Source: Selaginella moellendorffii (taxonomy: Eukaryota > Streptophyta > Lycopodiopsida > Selaginellales > Selaginellaceae). From it: 64,000 nucleotides of DNA. Numbering within the stretch: the first letter of the stretch is position 1; each line of letters starts with the position of its first letter. Location: positions 253,735 to 317,734 of the forward strand of contig NW_003314327.1 of the NCBI RefSeq assembly GCF_000143415.4. Reading direction: 5' to 3'. The position numbers and the translations under genes are program-made. This document shows, one piece after another, positions 11,093-22,777 of the stretch. The notes beneath the pieces were generated by a model. It did no database searches, was not told the origin of the DNA, and saw nothing but the letters and a program-made list of their open reading frames with translations.

Positions 11093-12704
11093 TTACCGAA
11101 TGCAGCGGCTGTTTAGCGCACTGGATGAGGCTTTCGTCCTGACCGCTGTCGCCTTTGTTGTGTCGGGTGTCCCGAACACCTGCCAGAAGCGCAAAGTCTC
11201 GTCGCCAGCGGCCGATGCCACAGTATAACCATCGGGACTCTGCAAATACAAAGGTATGTCTCAAGCACTTTCCTAAGAAAGAAAGGGAGCAGACCTGTGC
11301 CATATGCAGGACCCTCGAGGTGTGCCCGGTCAGCTCCGCCATCTTCACCATCGACGGGTACTTCCAGAGAATGAGCTGGTTCTGGCTGAAGCCGTGAGAG
11401 CTCAGAAGCTCCCTCTCGTGCTTGCTCCACTGCAATGCGCACACCTGAGAGGCCGTGTCCACGCTTTGGATGCAAGCTCCAGTGTGCGTGTTCCAGAACT
11501 TGATGCACCGGTCCGCGGTACCTCCTCCGGAAGCCAAGAGATTGCTCTGGAAGGGACACCACGCCAGCGCTTTCACCGCTGCCTGATGCTCGTCGAGACG
11601 GTGGAGATAAGTGCTGTTTCCTCGTGAGGCGGCCGCGGCGGCATCCCAGACGTAGAGAAGGTTGTCATTGCCACCACTCGCTAGCTGCTGTCCGGAGGGT
11701 GACCACTTAAGACCGCAAACCTCCTGCTGGTGTGCCGCCATCTTGCCAGTGACATGCTCGCGAATCCTCACGTCGTGGTTGAAGATGACGTTGTCGCGAC
11801 CGCCGGTGCTGAGGATGGGCCCGTTCCAAGCAAGACTTCCAACTCGGGCGGTATGAGCCTTGAGAGATCTCACCTGCATGAACAAACCGTTTGGTGAGTA
11901 CAAATGCTTCCACTCTATACGTGAATCAATCACACGCAAGTAAAGAAGGCAAGATCTACAGAAAACGAGCAACGAAGAGTACCTGGCGTAGAGAAAACGC
12001 ATCCCAGAGTTGAACGTCCGCGTTGTTTAACCCGACCGAGATGTGCTTGCCATCCGGCGCCCAGGAAACGCTGGTGACGGGACCATCATCCTCGCTTACT
12101 TGCATGAGCTCCTCGATACCACCGGTGGTAGCGTTCCAGAGATAGACAGTGTGTCCCAAAGCAACAGCGAGTATGTTGTTCGTTCCCCAGTCCAAAAGGT
12201 TGAGATAATAGTCGTCTAGAATCTCTGGCGCATCGAGAGTTCTCTCGGGAGCCTGGAAAGGGTAATTGGATCAGCGGAAAAAAAGAAAACGATCGAACAA
12301 AGAAATCGATGGAAGCTTACCTGAGGGATCTGTCTAAACATCCTCCGGGGCTTGGACGCGCCTGGAGCAGTGTTCTCGGAGTAGAGCAGCCTCGATTCTC
12401 TCTCAAACCCCTCTGGTGGCGGCGGCGGCTTGCTCTTGAAGGCGAGGATCCGGCTCTTCTTCTGGAAAATATTGGCGTCGCGCAAGAGATTCTCGGCCAG
12501 TTGCTTCTTGTACTCTTCCTGGGAGCAGTCGGATCGAAGCGGCTGCTGCTGGAGCTGCGAATTCTCCTTTCCAAGAACAAGCATGTTGGCGACGTCGAAA
12601 TTCATGGCGCTGCGATCCGGAATGAATCGATCGATCTGTGGCAGCTTCTTTGCGGGCGTTGCAGCCGGATCTTTGCCGCCGTTGGAGCTGATCAGGGCGG
12701 CCAT
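11093..12704 (-). CDS. CDC20: CDC20, WD40 activator of the anaphase-promoting complex
   Basis: Four exons (12704-12321, 12252-11983, 11873-11295, 11239-11093) encode 459 residues. The C-box DRFIPDR (25-31) and a KEN box (46-48) are present, seven WD40 blades follow (for example [20 protein letters not shown]), and the protein ends in Cys-Ile-Arg, preserving the C-terminal IR motif that docks APC/C subunits. These signals are those of CDC20 (rather than CDH1/CCS52), the mitotic coactivator that recruits D-box and KEN substrates in the nucleus. The third exon holds most of the propeller. Phases are all zero. The gene looks fully functional. Confidence 0.95.
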
Positions 12705-13120
12705 TTTCCTGCAAAACAGAACACAACAAACGCTACCGACGAGAGAGGAGAGATCTAAGCTCTACAAGAATGCACGCAATCAAACTAATCGAAACACTGG
12801 CCGATGAATCGCTTTGCGTCTTCCCGAGATCGCTGGACAATCACTTGCTTTGAGTCGCTTCGAGAGTGATTTTAGGGCTCTTCACAGGCGATGTATACAA
12901 AGGCTCCAACGGCACAATTTTCTGGCGGCGATCATCCCAACCGTGAGATATCTCTACGCTCATCACAGCCGTCTATTTAGATGTTTACAAACAAACAAAG
13001 GGTTGATTTAAGACCTATTTAAATAGGAAGGGTCAAATACTGTTCTAGGGCACCACGACCTAGAGCAAACCATCCTTTCGCCTTTATAGGATTCGAGGCT
13101 TAATATAGCGATGGTCACAC
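12705..13120. other. CDC20 upstream region
   Basis: No gene is seen. The first 300 bp are probably promoter and 5' UTR of CDC20; two short ORFs overlap but look random. Confidence 0.3.
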
Positions 13121-13580
13121 CCGCATCAAAGTCAACCGTTGACCAAGCTCCTTGTCATGCTTGACGAGCCTGATGTGAAGCCTGGCACGTCATGGCTGGG
13201 TCTCGGATCGTCTTCCTTTTCTCGTCCAAAGGGAAGAGGCCGGAAGTAGGGAGTTGCACAAAGGGTATTTTCTTAACGTGGAAGGCGTGTAATGTATAAT
13301 CCAGTCCTTGATTGCATTCAAGCCTTTTGAGCCGAATCTAGATTCTACAAGGGTTGTCTCTAGGATACTCGTCAGGTGGTAGTGGCTGTTTACAACGTCC
13401 AGGTTACAAGTCCCGGGATTGTGCTTGCCGAAGGTGTTCTCATGTACTTCTGTGGTCCTGGTAGTAGCGTCGTGATGGTATATGACATCGACAAATGCTG
13501 CTGCTTCTGCCAGAAACTCTAGATAAACTAAGGAATAAGTAGAAATCGATTTGCTAGTTTGGAATGTTACTGAATAGAGG
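13100..13580 (+). pseudogene. Degenerate copy of the F-box-associated kelch-like gene
   Basis: This stretch follows 18128-18899 almost base for base in blocks (for example GACGAGCCTGATGT, AATGTATAATCCAGTCCTTGA, TATGACATCGACAAATGCTG) but with deletions and frame shifts throughout. It ends with the same 3' flank (AAGTAGAAATCGATT). It cannot encode a protein. Confidence 0.7.
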
Positions 13581-13589
13581 ATATTAATC

Positions 13590-15800
13590 AATCAGGGAGT
13601 ATTGAAATAAAGCCAAGACCTTAATACAGCTTTCCAGTAGTGGCGATCTTTCCTCTGAACAGAGCAATAGTGAGAAAATTCTAGAACTAGAGCTCTAAAA
13701 CGTGATGTTAAACACGTCAAACTTTCATAAGGAAGATCAAGTAAACTTTTCTGTACTAATATCTAAGTATATTCTAGAATATTTTTCAATTCTATGGTTG
13801 TGATTTTCTAAACTTTTCTCTCAATTCACGTTTTTTATCACTAATGTTTAAATTAATCAGTAAGAAGACATGCATAGCAAAGTCTTGTGAAAGATAGTTT
13901 AATGGTGGCTGCTTCCGCAGTAGAATTCGGGGTTCATGGCTTGTATGGCTTGGTGCAGCCCTAGCATCATGTTGGCTGCGGGAGCCTCACAGTTTGATCA
14001 CATTGGCTCACTCAAGAGCCTTACTTCTGTATTATCTTCTTCTTCAAAGTTATTGATTTGTGTGGGTGTTTTAGAAGTTGCCAAAGATCCTGGAGTCATT
14101 AAGGTTTGTGGTCCCAACTAAGGACGTGCTGGCCATAATTCACAAGCTAGACAAGAGATATGATCCCGGGGAGCCACTGAAATGCTATGCACTGCAAAGA
14201 AAACAATAAATCCTTCTTCCCAAGTATAGTCCTCTTCTCCATTCAGGGGAAATGCATAATGCACTCTCTTAGGTGGCTACCCCTTTGCCACGCTCCCTCC
14301 GTGGCACTCCATGTCACGCCAGCCCTAAATATTTAAAGACTAAATTTAAATTAGTAACGTTAAATTTTAATTTTGTCATTAGCCAGTGAATGAGCTATGG
14401 CTTGGTTTAGGTATTTCCTTATTGTCCTTCTTATATTTTGTTTTTTATTTTTATCATTCTCTTTAGTATTATGGCTAGATTGGAATATATAAATCATGCT
14501 CAAGATAGTATTCTTACTTTTTCTGATCTTATTGAGAGAACTAATAATATATTAGAACAATCTTTAATTTATAGTAATGAAGTGGGATGCTTATGTAAGC
14601 AATGAGGTGGTATGCAAATCCAAATAGCCCCACCCTAAATAAAGGGGGGTGTCCCTCCATTCTTCAATTTGTCATGGATTCCAAACCTTCTTGTGGTGCT
14701 CCAGATCCTTCATCATCGTCATCAAAACCTGGGAGGAGGATAACAAACATACAATCAACTATCACAAGCCAAACTCCAGACTTGTGGCCAAAAGGCAATT
14801 TCCTCCTCTCAGCCACATAAGACATGAGACGGCTAAGTTCGAGCAAATGTATGGCAAAATGATGAGCAAGTACCAACCTAACTTAGGAAATGGTTGCCAC
14901 AGATTATACAACTCAAGGTCCAATGCAACCACTCACATAGCAGTGTTTTCAAACATAAAAAAAATGCCAAGGCTAGGTTAAAAATCATTAAGAAAAACCT
15001 GATACTTCTGCTTAAAATGTTGATCATAAATATTAGAATCCCAGGTAGTTAGAGCACCTTGTCCTCAGCTTTAGTAGTCTTACTTCTTTAGCTTCATCCT
15101 TCAGCCAGACATAGATTCACTCTTCTGATCATTTGGAAATGTACAGGTTCTTCCTTGCTCTTTGTTTTTTCTTCACTCACATGCCTTGTGTTTTACAAGC
15201 TCACTCAAGCATTGATGATCACATGCATCTTGGATTGTTGTGAGCTTCATAGCTGATCCTGCTAGATGGCAAGTCTCCTATTACTGGAGGAGTCAATATT
15301 AATCTAAGGATACTCTTATTAATGGTCTACATTCCAATTTCAATTATTTAGATTGATATCAGGCTATTATTTCTTTCCTTAAGGTATCTCCTTTCATTGT
15401 GGGGCAAGAGGGTAAGGAATATTCTAGGAATATAAACATTCTCTCTCTTGTAAGTAGCCACACCCTAACACACTCAAACATGATAAAATGTTCTAATGCT
15501 CTCCACAAATACTCATTCTTTGCCCTTGTGGGGCAGATGATTCACTTCCACTTTCCACTGGCACTATAGGCATCCAAAGAGAGCATCAACCAACAACTTA
15601 TGAATGCAATGGTTTTAAACAAAGAGGGTGAGGAATATTCAAGAATTAAATATCCTCTTTCTCACTTTCACACTTTCTAAGTGGCCACACCTTAATATGC
15701 AACTATAGTGGATTGCACCAGCTTTAAATGTGCAAAAAGTGTAAAGTGTACTTCTACTACTAATGCCAAATGTTAGCAACTGCATGAACTAGTAAAAACT
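13590..15800. other. AT-rich intergenic region, no gene recognised
   Basis: Short ORFs at 13936-14121 and 14602-14820 show no family resemblance. A G-homopolymer of 16 bases (15825-15840) marks the right end. No terminal repeats were noticed. Confidence 0.3.
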
Positions 15801-15859
15801 CTAGAAAACAAAGTGGAAAAACTCGGGGGGGGGGGGGGGGTGGGAAGTTTGAAGACAGG

Positions 15860-16005
15860 AACCAGTAGCAATTTCAACAATGAAATTGTGTTTGCTGAAG
15901 ATGGGTCATATATGTTCATGTATGACATCGACAAATGCTGCTGGTTCTGCTGGGAGCTGTATGACCATCATGCCACACATCAGCTAATGCAGTCAAAACA
16001 ATGAC
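15860..16005 (+). pseudogene. Fragment of the kelch-like gene 3' exon
   Basis: About 145 bp match the last exon of the gene at 17828-18860 (AATTTCAACAATGAAATTGTG, TATGACATCGACAAATGCTGCTGGTTC). An internal deletion removes the glycine-rich turn. It sits directly left of the broken unknown gene (16045-17470), the same order as the fragment at 20046 and the intact copy at 20599. Confidence 0.6.
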
Positions 16006-16044
16006 CCAAAAGAACATTAGGTAAGTGATCTTTCATTGAAGCAA

Positions 16045-17470
16045 AAATGCTTCATTTCACACAAGATACTTTATTTGAGGTTCTATTGCGTCCCCTTCTG
16101 ATTCACCACTCCACTTCAGAAATTCTTGAATATTCCTGTACTCTTGTCCTTGTCATTTCCTCCACTAAGCCAGTTTCTGCTTTGGTTCGAACCATAACGT
16201 AGAGCTAAAACATGTACCTAGATGATACTTGTCCATCTCCTCAATCTTCTTGATAAAGAGATGTAACTGTGTGCCAGTACTCAAAATAAATTCAACACAA
16301 AATAGTCTCATACTGAGAACAACAGGAGTAAGTTCACGAAGTTTTATAAACCATAAAGTTGGTACGTATTACTCTACAGTTCTCAATACCCCCTCTCTTT
16401 TTAGTAACCTCTCAACATAAGACAGAACTCGCAACTTCACTGCCTGGATGAAAATAACAAAGAATGGCAAGTGAAATAATAGGTTTGAAGTAAAAAAACA
16501 CTACAAACATCAGTTCCATGTGGCCAAGATCACGGTCTGCACCTCAAAGTGATCATGCACGAATCAAACATAAAAGGCTTACAATGTAAAAACTCAAAAT
16601 TGACATAAACAGTTGCACCTTGAGAAGCTAGAGTCTCGCATGGACCGTAGAGTCGTATAAAGCCAGTAAATGAGAGAGAAATACTGACTTTGGTGGTTTC
16701 CGTGTGAAGAGTGAAGCTGCCAACTTCCCTCGTTGCTGCATGCTGAAAGCAGTAGCTTCACTTGGCCTACCATGAGAGGTCCCCAGGCAAGAGGACGAGG
16801 ATACTCTGCCGGATCGCAGCCATATATGCTCAATCTTTGCTCAAAGTATCGGTCCCAGTCTTCCTTCGACAAGTCTACAGCCTCCATCTTGTAACACTCG
16901 ACAACTCCGCGTTCAATCTCTCTCAGCTCCTCCAGTTCGCTGCTAGGATGCGATTCGACTTGAGATATGCGGTTTCTGATGAAGGCCAGCGCAGTCGCAC
17001 AGGCAGGCCCCTGAAGATACATATAATGTGAGAACGAAAACAAGGCAAGCACATAAAAATACCTCGTCCCGAAAATTCAAGGCCCCAAGCATGCTTACAG
17101 CTGCTCGACGAGTGAAAAAGTTACGCTTCGCCAGCCGAGCTCGAGAGCAGCTCTGGCGCTATCTTTGTCCTTGAAGTCAAGAAAAGAGTCCCATGATGAA
17201 GCCATCGCGGCTGGTTCATCTTCCCATTTTGCACGTGTTGGAGGTGTGGCTCGAGAGACTGTGATCACACTTCGTAGAATGACCTGAGCGAAGCATACAA
17301 GTCGACGGATCTCAGCTGACGCGCTAGCAGTCAAAGCTTCAATGTCATGGAGGTTGTTGCAGCGGGAGCCGTAAAGAATGAAAAACACTCGGCTTCACGG
17401 AGATCGTCCTCAGCTAGCATGACTAACTCATCCTCCACCTTTTTAGCTTTCAAGTAGTGCCTGCCATTCC
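16045..17470 (-). pseudogene. Broken copy of the unknown gene at 20599-22444
   Basis: On the minus strand, blocks corresponding to most of the intact paralogue are readable and nearly identical (RNRISQVES, RGVVECY, KEDWDRYFEQ, WGPL-VGQVKLLLSA). The 5' end is missing: upstream of the block LKAKKVEDELVMLAEDDLRE the sequence changes into antisense ABCA sequence. About 100 bp coding for the tryptophan- and tyrosine-rich segment of exon 1 are deleted, the second exon (inhibitor-like S/L-rich block) is absent, and exon 3 is frameshifted after the VKLLLSA block. The rightmost part joins foreign sequence at about 17470. Confidence 0.7.
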
Positions 17471-17544
17471 CATGTCGATCTCTTATACAAACCTGACCGA
17501 GGTCCAAGCATTCTGCCTGGTTCTGGCTAGAGATGCCACTGGAA

Positions 17545-17752
17545 CACACATACACCCTCAGGTAAATGCCGGCTCTCTCATCAGCGTATCGACCATCTTC
17601 TGGATCACAAACAGCAGCAACCACAGAAATGCCGGAAGCATTCGTCTTCCAGCTTTCGCTGCTGCGGAAGATCTGAGAATCCAAACCCTGGAATGCATTT
17701 TACCTGGAACACGAGATTCTTCGCCATGAGCGACATTGGCGCGCACCCGTCA
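17545..17752 (-). repeat. Inverted fragment of ABCA exon 1-intron 1-exon 2
   Basis: Read on the minus strand, this segment matches 24625-24840 of the intact ABCA gene: LMAKNLVFQ, the GTAAAT/GTAAAA donor, intron 1 with CCAGGGTTTGGATTCTCAGAT, then the RR/QR-KLEDECF start and IQK-VDTLMREPAFT. It includes an intron, so it arose by DNA duplication rather than by reverse transcription. Small deletions break the frame. Confidence 0.8.
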
Positions 17753-17827
17753 TTCTCCATACTTAAGCTAAAGTTCACCCTTAAATTTGTATCAACCCTT
17801 TCTCGTAGGCTACTAAGGCAATTCAGC

Positions 17828-18860
17828 ATGTCACGGGTTTCACAGGTAGGAAATTCCTCTCCAGTAATTGTATTTGGACCCTCCCTTGGTGATAAATCCT
17901 ACAATGGCGCAACGCTGGTTAGCTCTCTGCACGATGTGGTCCGGCTGTATGGTACGAGAACATGGCTCGTGGTTACTCTATTCGACAGCGAGAATGATAT
18001 GTTATGGTGCCCTAGAACAAACGATCTTGTCCGGCTTCCAAAAGAGCAGGATCTCTTTTATCTGGGCAAAGAATATAACAGCTACGCTCATACCTCTCGA
18101 GCTGGGTATGGCTTCGTCTCCTATGATTCCTGCATCAAAGTCAAGAACCCGCTGACTGGCCGCCTTGTTACGCTTGACGAGCCTGATGTCAAGCCTGATG
18201 GGGTTGACATGGACTACGCGGTTGACCGTGACGGTGAATTCTACGTCATGGCTGGGTTTCGGGATCGTCTACCGTTTTTTCTTTATTCGTCCAGGACAAA
18301 GAGGTGGGAGAGTAGGGAGTTGCCAATCAAGGACAAAGGTTCTTTTAACGAGGGCGAGGGTATGGATGGGTGCTCGTGGATATCGAAGAACTACCTTGGA
18401 AGGGTTGCAATGTATAATCCAGTCCTTGATTGCACGCGATTCGTTGAGCTTTTTGAGCCTCCTCCGAAACGTACATCCGTAGAGGCTAAATACAAATTCT
18501 ACAAGGGTTGTCTCTACCTCTTTTATGTTCGTTGGGATACTCGTCTGGTGGTAGTGGCTGTTTACAACGAACTCAAGTTATGGCAGAAGTAAGAATATTT
18601 AAAGATCTTCCTATATCGATATCTCACCCTTTGAGAATTCTAACAGGTTGAGCCAAGTTACATGTCCCCGCTTCAACGAAAAGATTGTGCTTGCCGAAGG
18701 TGGGCCGTATATGTTCATGTACACCTTCAGCTTCTGTGGTCCTGGTAGTAGCGTCGTGATGGTGTATGACATCGACAAATGCTGCTGGTTCAGCCGGCAA
18801 CTCTGTGACGTTATGGGGATACATGCCTACATTCCAAGCTATCTCAACTGGACCAACTAA
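17828..18860 (+). CDS. F-box-associated kelch-like beta-propeller protein (F-box missing)
   Basis: Two exons (17828-18588 and 18647-18860, 58-bp intron) encode about 324 residues. The sequence has the alternating hydrophobic/aromatic strands and repeated G-x-x-YNPVL, LYSSRTKRWESRELP and VVMVYDIDKCCWF blades of plant F-box/kelch proteins, which normally select substrates for SCF ubiquitin ligases. No F-box precedes it: upstream is the inverted ABCA scrap. The start at 17828 is therefore provisional, and the gene may be a 5'-truncated copy. Degraded paralogues lie at 13.1, 15.9 and 20.0 kb. Assignment as propeller is moderate; function without an F-box is unclear. Confidence 0.6.
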
Positions 18861-18954
18861 GGGATAAGTAGAAATCGATTGACTAGTTTGGAATGTTCTG
18901 CCACTGGAAAAGATAGCACACAAATAAAGTTATCGAATTATGAAGAACACATGT

Positions 18955-19020
18955 TGTGCTTGTACGGGTCCACAACTTGGTGTGTACAGAAGCACACCTT
19001 ATCATCGAATGCTCTTACAA
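18955..19020 (+). repeat. Stray copy of the formate dehydrogenase upstream region
   Basis: GGTCCACAACTTGGTGTGTACAGAAG and the following CACCTTATCATCGAATGCTC nearly equal 22726-22770, immediately upstream of the FDH start codon. Similarity stops a few bases before the FDH ATG. Confidence 0.75.
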
Positions 19021-19339
19021 CACGGTTAGAGATCTTACAGTCTCCGTTGCGCCACCGGCTCTTGTTCCTCCCTGCCCTGCCCGGCCCTCAAGCCGTGCCC
19101 AATCCAGTGGGAGACACTCTTGTGCCTCATTTCCAAGTCGGCGCTATTCCCGTTCCAATTTCCCGTGCCCTAATTCCCGCTCCTCTTCCCGCCAGAACAA
19201 CGGCAAGCCAACCGCCACGGCTGATTCAGACCATGCTCGCAGCTGTACAAGACCTGAAAGTCTTGTGGAGACTTTACTCGCTGGAGTGAGGAATATCACC
19301 GCAATTCCAAGCATCAAGCTTAACTTAAGCCAGACCACA

Positions 19340-19960
19340 CTCTCTGGCGCTACAAAGGCTACTCTGGCTGGCCTTGACTACACCTTTGCTCCTGTTGTCA
19401 AGCTGACAATAATTCAAACATTGCTTGCGCTTGCCGCAGCAGAGAATTGGCACGTTCGCCAGATGGATGTAAAAATAGCTCCCTGTTTCTCAGGACATCT
19501 TGCAAAGGTTCTCCATGGATAAATCCTCTCCTGCTGTGATGCCTATGGTAGCAGGTCTGAAACTCTCAAAAGATCAGTTTCTTTCTACAGATAAAGAGCG
19601 GAGTGAGATGGCCCGAGTCCCTTAACGCAGCGCCGTTGGATACCTGGTTGTGTGTACACGCCCAGACTTTGCTTTCTCTGTAAGCTTGGTGAGCAGGTTC
19701 TACCTTGGCAAACATTTAAACGTAGTTTTTGGTACGTACGACATACATTTTCTTATCTCTATACAAGCTTGCAAGCATTTAGTTAGTGACTCTAACTGGG
19801 CTGGCTGCCTGCCGAGATTCTCGACGGTCCTTTTTTCTAGCCTTCACAATGCAGCTCTTTCCTGGAGCAGCAAGACGAGCCGAGGCGGAGTACATTGCGG
19901 CTAGTTCCCTATGCAAAGAGGCCACCTGGCTTCGCCGCGGCTATTCCTTTTCCAGCCCAA
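19340..19960 (+). mobile_element. Ty1/copia retrotransposon remnant
   Basis: Translations in shifting frames give the copia reverse-transcriptase block YTFAPVVKLTIIQTLLALAA followed by ENWHVRQMDVK, then further right VCTRPDFAFSVSLVSRF and finally the RNase H block AEAEYIAASSLCKEATWLRR. Large deletions and frameshifts separate them, and no LTRs were recognised. It is a dead internal fragment. Confidence 0.75.
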
Positions 19961-20045
19961 CACCAATCTACTGCAGCATCGCCTTCATCGCAAGTAAAAC
20001 ATTTTAATGTTAAACACAGATGAATCCTATAAAGTCACATGTATA

Positions 20046-20440
20046 TGGTATGAAACATGCTCGTGGTTTCTCTATTCGAAAGCTGGAATGAGATGCTCCT
20101 AGGACAGACAATCTTGTCCGGCTTCCAGAACACTCGCGAAAGCTGTTGACAAGGCCTATGCGGTTGACTGCCTTGGTGAATTCTACGTCATGGCTCCTAT
20201 ACCCGGATCCTTTTTCTTTACTCGTCCAGAGCAAAGAATCGAGGACAAAGGGCATTCATTTAGGTTTGCTCGTTACCTTGGAAGGCTTGCAATGTATAAT
20301 CCAGTCCTTGTGTATGCGATTCTTCAAGCCTTTCAAGCCCAATGTAAACGCTTCATACCAATTATACAAGTGTCAACTCTATGTCAAGGTACAACGAGGA
20401 GCTTAAGTCATGGCAGAAGTAAGAATAAGCACACTTTGTG
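20046..20440 (+). pseudogene. Degenerate kelch-like gene copy
   Basis: Blocks matching 17960-18610 appear with deletions (GCTCGTGGTTTCTCTATTCG, ATGCGGTTGACTGCC, GGTGAATTCTACGTCATGGCT, GAAGGCTTGCAATGTATAATCCAGTC). The frame is broken repeatedly. Confidence 0.65.
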
Positions 20441-20598
20441 AATTCATATTGAACCAGATTATAAGTCCCAGCTAGGTGGGCCGTATGCTCATTGTTCATC
20501 GATCACAAAAACTACGGTCATCTGCTCTAAGGGATCAGGCTATGTTAATTGGTTTTAACCGACAAAAAGGCAAAAGCAAACTCAGAAACATGTCATTT

Positions 20599-22444
20599 TC
20601 ACGCAAGAAACTTCAGCTGAGGTTCCATTGTGTCCCCCTCTGATTCACCACTCCACTTCAGAAATTTTTCAGTATTTCCATACTCTTGCGCTGCCTCGTC
20701 GTTTCCTCCAGCTTCACCCACCCTAAGCCAATATGCCAGTTTGTGCTTTGTCTCGTACCATAGCGTAGAGCTAAAACAGGTACCTAGCGCGTGAGGGCTA
20801 GTATGATACTCATCCATCTCATCAATCTTCTTTATGAAAAGAGGTACCTGTGTGCCAGTAGTCAAAATAAATCGAACACAAAACAGAAAGTCACGCAACC
20901 CACCTTCAAACGTGAGCATATCGGATTACTAACAGGATAGACGCAGCCTTTTTCTGGAAGTCGCATACTGAAAATAGGAGGGGAGACATGAGTAAGTCCA
21001 CTAAGTGTTTAAAAACCATAAAGGTGATACTTACTACTCTGCAGTTTCCAATACCCCCTCTCTTTTCAGTAGCCTCTCAACATAAGAAGGAACTCGCTCC
21101 TGAAAACCAACTTCTGACTTGAGTGCCTGAATGGAAATAAAAATGAATGGTTAAGTAAATAATAAGTTTGAAGTAGAAAAAACACCACAAACCTCTGTTT
21201 CTATCAGTTCCATGTGGCCAAGATCACGGTCTGCAGAAAAAAACACCTCAAAGCGATCATGCACGAATCAAACATAAAAGACTTACAATGTAAAAACTCG
21301 AAATTGACATAAACTGGGAGTTGCACCTTGAGAAGCCAGAGTCTCGCATGGACTGTAGAGTCGTATAAAGCCAGTAAATGAGAGAGAAATACTGACTTTG
21401 GTGGTTTCCGTGTGAAGAGTGAAGCTGCCAAACTTCCCTCGTTGCTGGATGCTGAAAGCAGTAGCTTCACTTGGCCTACCGTGAGGGGTCCCCAGGCAAG
21501 AGGGGGAGGATACTCTGCCGGATCGCAGCCATATATGCTCAAGCTTTGCTCAAAGTATCGGTCCCAGTCCTCCTTCGACAAGTCTACAGCCTCCATCCTG
21601 TAACACTCGACAACTCCGCGTTCAATCTCTCTCAGCTCCTCCAGTTCGCTGCTAGGCTGCGATTCGACTTGAGATATGCGGTTTCTGATGAAGGCCAGCG
21701 CAGTCGCACAGGCAGGCCCCTGAAGATACATATAACGTAAGAACGAAACAAGGCAAGCACATAAAAATACCTCGTCCCGCCCGGGTAGCGTCACAAAATA
21801 TAATGAGCGGACAAGTTGTTTGACGATGTCAAGCAACGGGCTCGAGCTCTCACTGATCACCAAAAAGTTAGAAAGTTAGAAAGAAAACTTGAAGGCCGCA
21901 ATCATGCTTACAGCTGCTCGACGAGTGAAGAAGGTACGCTTCGCCAGCCGAGCTCGAGAGCAGCTCTGGCGCTATCTTTGTCCTCGAAGTCAAGAAAAGC
22001 GTCCCATGATGAAGCCATCTCTGGTGGTTCATTTTCCCATTTTGCACCAGTTAGAGGTGTGGCTCGAGGGACTGTGATCACACTTCGTAGAATGACCCGA
22101 GCGAAGCATACAAGTCGACGGATCTCAGCAATCGAAACCGACGCGCTAGCACTCAGAGCTTCAATGTCATGGAGGTTGTCGCAGTGGGAGACGTAAAGAA
22201 TGGCCAGGAAGTAGAAGAGGTCGGCATCGTAAGCCTCCGGGCGCCAGTAATCGGTACCCCAAATAGAAGTAGCAGCGTGAAAACACTCGGCTTCACGGAG
22301 ATCGTCCTCAGCTAACTTGACTAACTCATCCTCCACCTGTTTAGCTTTCAAGTAGCGCAGCGCCTGCCATTCCCCTGCCGATCTCCTATACAAACCTGAC
22401 CTCGGGTCCAAGCATTCTGCCTCTAGAAGCCGATCTATCGCCAT
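20599..22444 (-). CDS. Unrecognised multi-exon plant protein, 496 residues
   Basis: Seven exons splice without conflict: 22444-21912, 21852-21771, 21719-21287, 21230-21193, 21126-21035, 20967-20904 and 20847-20599. I do not recognise the family. The protein is acidic, rich in leucine, glutamate and tryptophan, predicted mostly helical, with no signal peptide, membrane segment or known motif that I can see. Notable blocks are YLKAKQVEDELVKLAEDDLR (exon 1), RNRISQVESQPSSELEELRE and KEDWDRYFEQSLSIYGCDPA (exon 3), and a C-terminal tryptophan-rich exon ending in MEPQLKFLA. A broken near-identical copy lies at 16045-17470. The intact splice structure argues for a real gene. Confidence 0.7.
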
Positions 22445-22777
22445 AGGTTAGGGCTCTTCACCAAAGCCGAAATTGCCTCTTGCTTTATATAGTAGCTTCC
22501 CTTTCATGTGTAAGCCCTACATTCCAAGTTATTAGTTTGGAATATACTTCTGTTCTGTCAACTTTATGAAGATCGTACTATATCTAAAGTTATCAGAGTT
22601 CTAGATGAATTCTATGACGTGATAGAGGGGTCCAGTACCCTACGCACACCAGGTTTCTGTTACAAGTGGTCTCCAGATAAACACTTACATAAACTTAGAA
22701 ATCACTATTCTCCTGTTATGGGGTCCACAACTTAGTGTGTACATAAGCACATCTTATCATCGAATGCTCACAGCACC
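22445..22777 (+). other. FDH upstream region
   Basis: No gene; divergent promoter space between the unknown gene and FDH. Its last 50 bp are duplicated at 18955-19020. The segment at about 22520-22545 also resembles the kelch-gene 3' flank (AGTTTGGAATA). Confidence 0.4.

Noticed and set aside
14602-14981. Overlapping ORFs considered as a possible transposase N-terminus
   Set aside because: No catalytic motif, zinc-finger pattern or terminal repeats could be seen.
19020-19290. GC-rich, proline-rich ORF after the FDH promoter copy
   Set aside because: No family resemblance and it runs into copia sequence; probably chance openness in rearranged DNA.
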